Shown here in pieces: positions 59,829 to 64,000 of a stretch of DNA of 64,000 bases. Source of the stretch: Vibrio nitrifigilis (GTDB taxonomy: Bacteria > Pseudomonadota > Gammaproteobacteria > Enterobacterales > Vibrionaceae); assembly GCF_015686695.1 (NCBI RefSeq), contig NZ_JADPMR010000001.1:2046001-2110000 (forward strand), written 5' to 3'. Within the stretch, counting starts at the first letter, position 1; each line of letters starts with the position of its first letter. A program made the translations under genes and the position numbers. Under the pieces are notes generated by a model that was not told where the DNA came from, ran no database searches, and saw only the letters and a program-made list of their open reading frames with translations.

Positions 59829-60836
59829 ATGGCGACAATAAAAGATGTAGCACGCTTGGCTGGCGTTTCTACGACCACCGTATCACATGTCATCAACAAA
59901 ACCCGTTTTGTGGCAGAAGCAACTCAAGAAAAAGTGCTATCTGCTGTTAAGGAGTTGAACTATGCCCCTAGTGCAGTTGCCCGCAGTTTAAAATGCAACA
60001 CAACTCGAACCATTGGCATGTTGGTCACCCAGTCCACGAACCAATTTTTCTCCGAAGTCATCGATGGTGTCGAAAGCTACTGTTATCGCCAAGGTTATAC
60101 GTTGATCCTATGTAACACTGGTGGCATTTATGAAAAACAGCGCGACTACGTACGCATGCTCGCAGAGAAACGCGTTGATGGCATGTTGGTTATGTGTTCG
60201 GATATGACGCCTGAATTGATGCAAATGCTCGAGAGCCATTCCGATATTCCTAAAGTGATCATGGATTGGGGATTAGAAGACTCCCAAGCCGATAAAATCA
60301 TGGATAACTCAGAAGAAGGTGGCTATATCGCCACTAAATACCTTATCGATCATGGTCATAGCCATATTGCCTGCTTGAGTGGCCACTTAAACAAAATTAC
60401 CTGCCAAGAGCGTATTCAAGGTTTTCGTCGCGCAATGAACGAAGCAAACTATGATGTGAACGAAGATTGGATTCTTGAGGGTAACTTTGAATGTGATACC
60501 GCCGTTCTTGCTGCTGACAAAATTTTGGCGATGGATGAAAAACCGACCGCTGTTTTTTGTTTCAACGATACGATGGCACTGGGCTTAATGAGTCGCCTAC
60601 AACAGAAAGGCGTAAAAATCCCCGAAGAAATGTCAGTCATTGGTTATGATAATATTGAACTATCCGAATATTTCTCTCCACCGTTAACCACCATCCATCA
60701 GCCTAAGCGCCGTGTTGGTAAAAACGCATTCGAAATCTTGCTTGAACGCATCAAAAATAAAGAGCATGAACGCCGTATTTTTGAAATGCATCCAGAGCTT
60801 ATCGAACGAGAGTCGGTAAAAAGCATTATAAAATAA
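59829..60836 (+). CDS. purR: HTH-type transcriptional repressor PurR
   Basis: LacI-family repressor of purine-synthesis genes, 335 residues. The N-terminal helix-turn-helix and hinge ([37 protein letters not shown], then [11 protein letters not shown]) match E. coli PurR, including the hinge LARS-like motif. The rest is the periplasmic-binding-protein-like domain that binds guanine or hypoxanthine as corepressor ([18 protein letters not shown]). Lies directly upstream of the riboswitch/tfoY unit. Confidence 0.95.
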   Translation: MATIKDVARLAGVSTTTVSHVINKTRFVAEATQEKVLSAVKELNYAPSAVARSLKCNTTRTIGMLVTQSTNQFFSEVIDGVESYCYRQGYTLILCNTGGIYEKQRDYVRMLAEKRVDGMLVMCSDMTPELMQMLESHSDIPKVIMDWGLEDSQADKIMDNSEEGGYIATKYLIDHGHSHIACLSGHLNKITCQERIQGFRRAMNEANYDVNEDWILEGNFECDTAVLAADKILAMDEKPTAVFCFNDTMALGLMSRLQQKGVKIPEEMSVIGYDNIELSEYFSPPLTTIHQPKRRVGKNAFEILLERIKNKEHERRIFEMHPELIERESVKSIIK

Positions 60837-60990
60837 TAACTTACATTGCTTTAGCTCTGCCTTCTTTACACTTTTATTGATGAATTTATCGTTTATTATT
60901 AATGCAGTCATTTTTGTGAGCAATATCACATAGAAGCAATTTTTATGTGATTTATGTTCAAGTTTAAGATTACTCTAATTAACGAAATGT

Positions 60991-61090
60991 CACGCACAGG
61001 GCAAACCATCTGTAAAGGTGGGACGCAAAGCTTCCGGCCTGAACCCCAGGTGGTACAGATGTTCTGGGTAGGTAGCGGGGTTACCGATGG
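60991..61090 (+). ncRNA. Cyclic di-GMP-I (GEMM-I) riboswitch
   Basis: The sequence starts CACGCACAGGGCAAACCAT and holds the invariant parts of the class: GGGACGCAAAGC with CCTCCGGCC-like CTTCCGGCC, then GGTAGGTAGCGGGGTTACCG at the end. It is very close to the V. cholerae Vc2 aptamer, which precedes tfoY (VC1722). The intervening hairpin P1b (CCCAGG...CTGGG) is longer than in Vc2. It lies 110 bp before the tfoY start. Binding of c-di-GMP should change tfoY expression. Confidence 0.96.
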
Positions 61091-61201
61091 CAAAAATGCA
61101 TATGATGTTAACTTCTTATTGACACGGTCTTTGCATTCTTTTGCTACATTCTCGGACCTGGATTTTGGTGGCGTATGTTCAAATACACCGAGACTAAAGG
61201 C

Positions 61202-61789
61202 ATGGATAAACCAATAATAAAAAACTCAATGCGACTCTTTGAAAAATTAGGTCGCGTAAAATCTCGTTCAATGTTTGGCGGCTTTGGAATCTTCGTAGAC
61301 GACACAATGTTCGCGTTGGTTGTTAACGATATGCTTCATATCAGAGCTGATGATTCTTGTTCTGAGAAATACAAACAACAAGGCTTAGAACCATACGTTT
61401 ACAAAAAACGTGGTTTCCCAGTGGTTACAAAATATTTTGCTCTTCCAGAATCGTTTTGGGATACACCCGATACTATTTTAGATGAAGCAAAATCTGCGTT
61501 GAAGATCGCGAAACAAGAACGCGAGACTCAGGCAAAAGCTAAACCTAACCGATTGAAAGATTTACCTAATTTACGTTTAGCTACAGAACGTATGTTGCGT
61601 AAAGCGGGAATTGAATCTGTCGAAGAGTTACACGATAAAGGAGCGGTTGAAGCGTATAAAGCAATTCAGCAAACTCACTCTACCGATGTAAGTCTAGAGC
61701 TTTTATGGGCTCTTGAAGGCGCAATCGAAGGCAAGCACTGGTCTGTTATTCCACAAACTCGGCGTGACGAGTTAATGCAGAATCTTTAG
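61202..61789 (+). CDS. tfoY: TfoX/Sxy-family regulator TfoY
   Basis: Regulator of 195 residues with the TfoX N-terminal domain ([40 protein letters not shown]) and C-terminal helix-hairpin-helix domain ([38 protein letters not shown]). It matches V. cholerae TfoY, which controls type VI secretion, motility and protease production, rather than TfoX, the competence activator, because of the riboswitch and the purR neighbour. The ATG at 61202 is used; an in-frame ATG at 61175 would add nine residues. Confidence 0.94.
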   Translation: MDKPIIKNSMRLFEKLGRVKSRSMFGGFGIFVDDTMFALVVNDMLHIRADDSCSEKYKQQGLEPYVYKKRGFPVVTKYFALPESFWDTPDTILDEAKSALKIAKQERETQAKAKPNRLKDLPNLRLATERMLRKAGIESVEELHDKGAVEAYKAIQQTHSTDVSLELLWALEGAIEGKHWSVIPQTRRDELMQNL

Positions 61790-61821
61790 CCAAATTTGTT
61801 GCTAACAAGGCTTGTTGCTGA

Positions 61822-61846
61822 AAGCACCCTCTGGGGTGCTTTTTTA
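61822..61846 (+). terminator. Terminator of tfoY
   Basis: AAGCACCC and GGGTGCTT with a short loop, followed by TTTTTT. Confidence 0.9.
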
Positions 61847-62421
61847 TGCGCGCTATAACGCACATATGAGCCATTTAGATACATTTTAGAGCTATTGCTC
61901 ACCTAAAAGATAAAACCCGCCATACTTGCTTGTAGACTCATCAGAGATATCAACAACATCACTATCGCGAATCATTCTTGCTAGACTCGTCTTTTGGCTT
62001 TACCAGTCGTGTATGTGCATAACCCTTAACTCATTTGTCCCAAGGCTATATCTAGATAAATAACCGTTAGTTAACCTATAAATCTGCTAATAATTTTGCG
62101 GTTTATCACCGAATTTCCAACTCATAATGTTTTAGAATAGTAGTAATAACTAAAATAGTTGAGACTATAGATTACAATTATTCGCCATGAGATAGATCAA
62201 TTTATGCTTTAAATTGCATAAATAAATTTTTACTCATTTTTCTTAAATGGTATTATTTTGTGATAATTATCACAAAAACATTGTACGGTTATTACATTGA
62301 TTATTATAAAAATGTGACAGCCATATTTAGTCCTTAATTGGGACATAATATGACATCCAATTTGAAACACTGTTCATTTACATAATCTTGGTTAGACTGT
62401 GACCACTCAAGGTAATTGATA
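61847..62421. other. Long AT-rich region upstream of the DUF2007 gene
   Basis: About 575 bp with no gene I can support. Its one clear feature is the CRP-type palindrome listed separately. Two short self-complementary AT tracts near 62150 are also present but not convincing. Confidence 0.4.
62256..62277. promoter_or_regulatory. Perfect CRP-type palindrome
   Basis: TTTTGTGATAATTATCACAAAA is a perfect 22-bp palindrome with TGTGA (62259-62263) and TCACA (62270-62274) at the CRP spacing of six. It lies about 150 bp before the DUF2007 gene. In Vibrio the same site could also suit a related regulator such as FNR less well. Confidence 0.65.
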
Positions 62422-62748
62422 TTGAAACTTTATATCGCAAATAACCCAACTGAAGCTCATATACTGTGCGGACTACTCCAGCAGTCAAACATCAAATGCG
62501 AAGTCAGAGGGGAACAGTGGTTCGGGTTAAGAGGAGAGATTCCTGCCGATGACCAATCAGCGCCATATATTTGGCTATTTAATCGTCTAGATGCCGATTA
62601 TGCATGGGAACTTATTCGTCAAACCCAAACCGATAATAGTGGTATCCATTATAAAAATTGGGTCTGTTCTAATTGCGGGGAAACCAATGAAGGTCAGTTC
62701 GCTGTTTGTTGGAAATGTGGGAAACCTGATCACCAAGGGTGTGATTAA
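62422..62748 (+). CDS. DUF2007 protein with C-terminal zinc ribbon
   Basis: A 108-residue protein. The N-terminal part (KLYIANNPTEAHILCGLLQQSNIKCEVRGEQWFGLRGEIP) is the DUF2007 'putative signal transducing' domain, related to GlnB-like folds. The last 30 residues carry a four-cysteine zinc ribbon (WVCSNCGETNEGQFAVCWKCGK). The start is a TTG, most likely at 62422, because AAGGT lies 8 bp ahead; a TTG at 62416 is also in frame. Function unknown. Confidence 0.75.
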   Translation: MKLYIANNPTEAHILCGLLQQSNIKCEVRGEQWFGLRGEIPADDQSAPYIWLFNRLDADYAWELIRQTQTDNSGIHYKNWVCSNCGETNEGQFAVCWKCGKPDHQGCD

Positions 62749-62771
62749 TATTTTCTGAATGGGAACCGTAT

Positions 62772-63566
62772 TTATTGGTGCAAGAGAAAGCGAATCGAGT
62801 GGTGATTAAAGGCCTCAGATTGCTCGATATTGCAAACATGACCACAATTGGATAACTCTATCAACTGACTACAGCGGTGTGTACTGAGCATTTTTCTAAT
62901 GGCAGGAAGGAATAGATGATCGCGCTCTCCCATTAAGTATAACGTGGGAATAGGTAACTCTGTTTCTCTAAAATGTCCCATCAGTGCATGGGCTTCAGCG
63001 GTTAAACGATACCAACGTTTAAACTCTTTTTGACACAGCTTTTTAGCTTCTCTTATAAAGAGGTGACGTGATTCTTTTTGATGTTTATCAGGCATTACGA
63101 CATGGGCAAAAAGTTGGTATAACCACATGTATGGGACGATATTTTTACACCAATCCCCAATTTTAACCAATATCCGAGAACGTAGATTAAACTGCATCAC
63201 CGCTCCCCCCATCACCATGCTTTCGACACGCTCAGGGACAAGTTGGGCAATTGTTCGTACAATAATGGTTCCCAAAGACATGGCAACAAAGTGGGCTTTT
63301 TCAATGCTAAGATGATCAATCACGTGAATGACATCTTGCGCGACATCAGCGAACTGATAAGGTTTGAGTAACCACTCTTTAGGACCTCGATTTGATTTAC
63401 CATGACCACGAAGATCAACCAGAAGCAAATTAAAATGTTGTCGATACTCCTTGATTTGCTTAAACCACAAAGACGAACTGCCCCCAGCGCCGTGAATAAA
63501 TACGACCCATTGTTGACTGGTGGGATGTGAATACACTTTATGGAATAACATCAGTAAGTAAGCCAT
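62772..63566 (-). CDS. Alpha/beta-hydrolase
   Basis: A soluble hydrolase of 264 residues. The oxyanion/lid start is VVFIHGAGGSSSLWFKQ, the nucleophile Ser lies in AMSLGT, Asp in MGERDHLF and His in NCGHVCNIEQ, giving a complete triad. The nucleophile motif has Ala instead of the usual first Gly. GGAG lies just ahead of the ATG at 63566. The substrate is not known; such proteins may be esterases, lipases or haloperoxidase-like. The gene is convergent with the DUF2007 gene; the 23-bp gap has no clear terminator. Confidence 0.8.
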   Translation of the reverse strand: MAYLLMLFHKVYSHPTSQQWVVFIHGAGGSSSLWFKQIKEYRQHFNLLLVDLRGHGKSNRGPKEWLLKPYQFADVAQDVIHVIDHLSIEKAHFVAMSLGTIIVRTIAQLVPERVESMVMGGAVMQFNLRSRILVKIGDWCKNIVPYMWLYQLFAHVVMPDKHQKESRHLFIREAKKLCQKEFKRWYRLTAEAHALMGHFRETELPIPTLYLMGERDHLFLPAIRKMLSTHRCSQLIELSNCGHVCNIEQSEAFNHHSIRFLLHQ

Positions 63567-63713
63567 TTTGCTCCAAATTAATAGCGGCGCAAGTCTACCA
63601 CATTGATAAAGTCAATATCTTCCCCTTTCAAACAAAATCACCCTGATGCGTTATTGACCCAAGTCACCTTATTGGAACGCACAATATCAAATGTCCTTTT
63701 CATTGTGTTAATC

Positions 63714-63747
63714 GATAAAAAAAGCGGAGAGTGACACTCTCCGCTTA
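63714..63747 (-). terminator. Terminator of glgA
   Basis: AAGCGGAGAGTG (63722-63733) and its exact complement (63735-63746) around a single base, preceded on the plus strand by seven A residues (a T-run on the minus strand). Confidence 0.9.
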
Positions 63748-63775
63748 GTAAAGTACATCGATGGATGGGCAACGT

Positions 63776-64000
63776 TTAGTCAAACAATGCCTGTCTATAC
63801 ATCTTAATGTATTCTTGTGCTGATACTTCCCAACTAAAATCTATGCGCATCGCTCTTTGTTGAACTTCGAGAAATTGAGCAGGTTGCTGCAGATAGAACA
63901 GTAACGCACGCTGCATAATAATTAAAAGTGCCTCTGGCGATGGCTCTAAAAAACCAAAGCCGGTCGCTTCATGAGGATCTTTATCGTAATCCACTACGGT
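63776..64000 (-). CDS. glgA: Glycogen synthase, C-terminal end only
   Basis: Only the last 75 codons lie in the window; the frame is open to 64000, so the gene begins outside. TVVDYDKDPHEATGFGFLEPSPEALL and MRIDFSWEVSAQEYIKMYRQALF match the C-terminal glycosyltransferase family 5 domain of GlgA (the DFSW motif before the last helix). GlgA extends the alpha-1,4-glucan chain from ADP-glucose. Assignment rests on this short end. Confidence 0.8.
   Translation of the reverse strand, partial: TVVDYDKDPHEATGFGFLEPSPEALLIIMQRALLFYLQQPAQFLEVQQRAMRIDFSWEVSAQEYIKMYRQALFD

Noticed and set aside
60954..61217. An 87-codon open frame covering the riboswitch region
   Set aside because: It runs through the conserved c-di-GMP aptamer, has no ribosome site, and its amino acids are just a translation of the RNA motifs.

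Overview
The window looks like a stretch of the large chromosome of a Vibrio or close relative (Vibrionaceae, Gammaproteobacteria). The main grounds are the block cmoM-mukF-mukE-mukB / elyC / torR / purR / tfoY, whose order I recall from Vibrio cholerae, a c-di-GMP-I riboswitch directly ahead of tfoY, a TIGR02647 protein, and a pspF / pspABC / sapABCDF neighbourhood shared with enterics. Base composition is moderate with AT-rich gaps. I saw no rRNA, tRNA, CRISPR array, prophage, integron or transposase gene. Most genes are ordinary core or metabolic genes.

Layout. 1-7.2 kb: the end of a Ca2+/Na+ antiporter, then a complete L-rhamnose catabolic cluster on the minus strand (rhaB-rhaA-rhaT-rhaM-rhaD and one RhaS/RhaR-type activator). 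7.4-18.1 kb: a DEAD-box helicase, an HAAAP amino-acid permease, several small proteins, a YnjB-like binding protein convergent with the cobinamide-salvage enzyme CbiZ, an unknown 211-residue protein in AT-rich DNA, two RNA-modification enzymes and an NSS transporter. 18.5-24.9 kb: cardiolipin synthase, cystathionine beta-lyase, then the phage-shock system (pspF divergent from pspABC, with tag as a fourth gene). 25-30.2 kb: sapABCDF. 30.4-36.2 kb: a binding protein, FetB, FocA, a TIGR02647 protein and a coiled-coil lipoprotein, with most of the repeats. 36.6-44 kb: small housekeeping genes, tdk, aspS, cmoA-cmoB. 44.1-47.4 kb: a three-gene operon of a retropepsin-like lipoprotein, a 7TM inactive-transglutaminase protein and an ATP-grasp ligase, which I regard as the least understood system here. 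47.9-58.7 kb: qorB, yagU, the condensin operon, elyC and a TorR-like regulator. 59-64 kb: purR, the riboswitch with tfoY, a DUF2007 protein, an alpha/beta hydrolase and the end of glycogen synthase.

The most striking unlabelled structure is a dispersed repeat. Three 266-bp copies (about 98% identical by eye, no length differences) have near-perfect terminal inverted repeats and two long internal hairpins, so a single strand can fold as a three-way branched structure. A fourth copy has lost exactly one arm and two more are decayed fragments. Most lie just downstream of stop codons. Other points worth checking are a TorR homologue with a degraded phosphorylation pocket and no tor partners nearby, an origin-like cluster of DnaA boxes and GATC sites between fetB and focA, and orphan terminators upstream of purR and of the NSS transporter.

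How genes work together: rhaTMABD take up and convert L-rhamnose to dihydroxyacetone phosphate and lactaldehyde. cmoA, cmoB and cmoM, in two separate clusters, together make the (m)cmo5U tRNA wobble modification. MukBEF organises the chromosome. PspF with sigma-54 drives the membrane-stress operon. The riboswitch ties tfoY expression to c-di-GMP.
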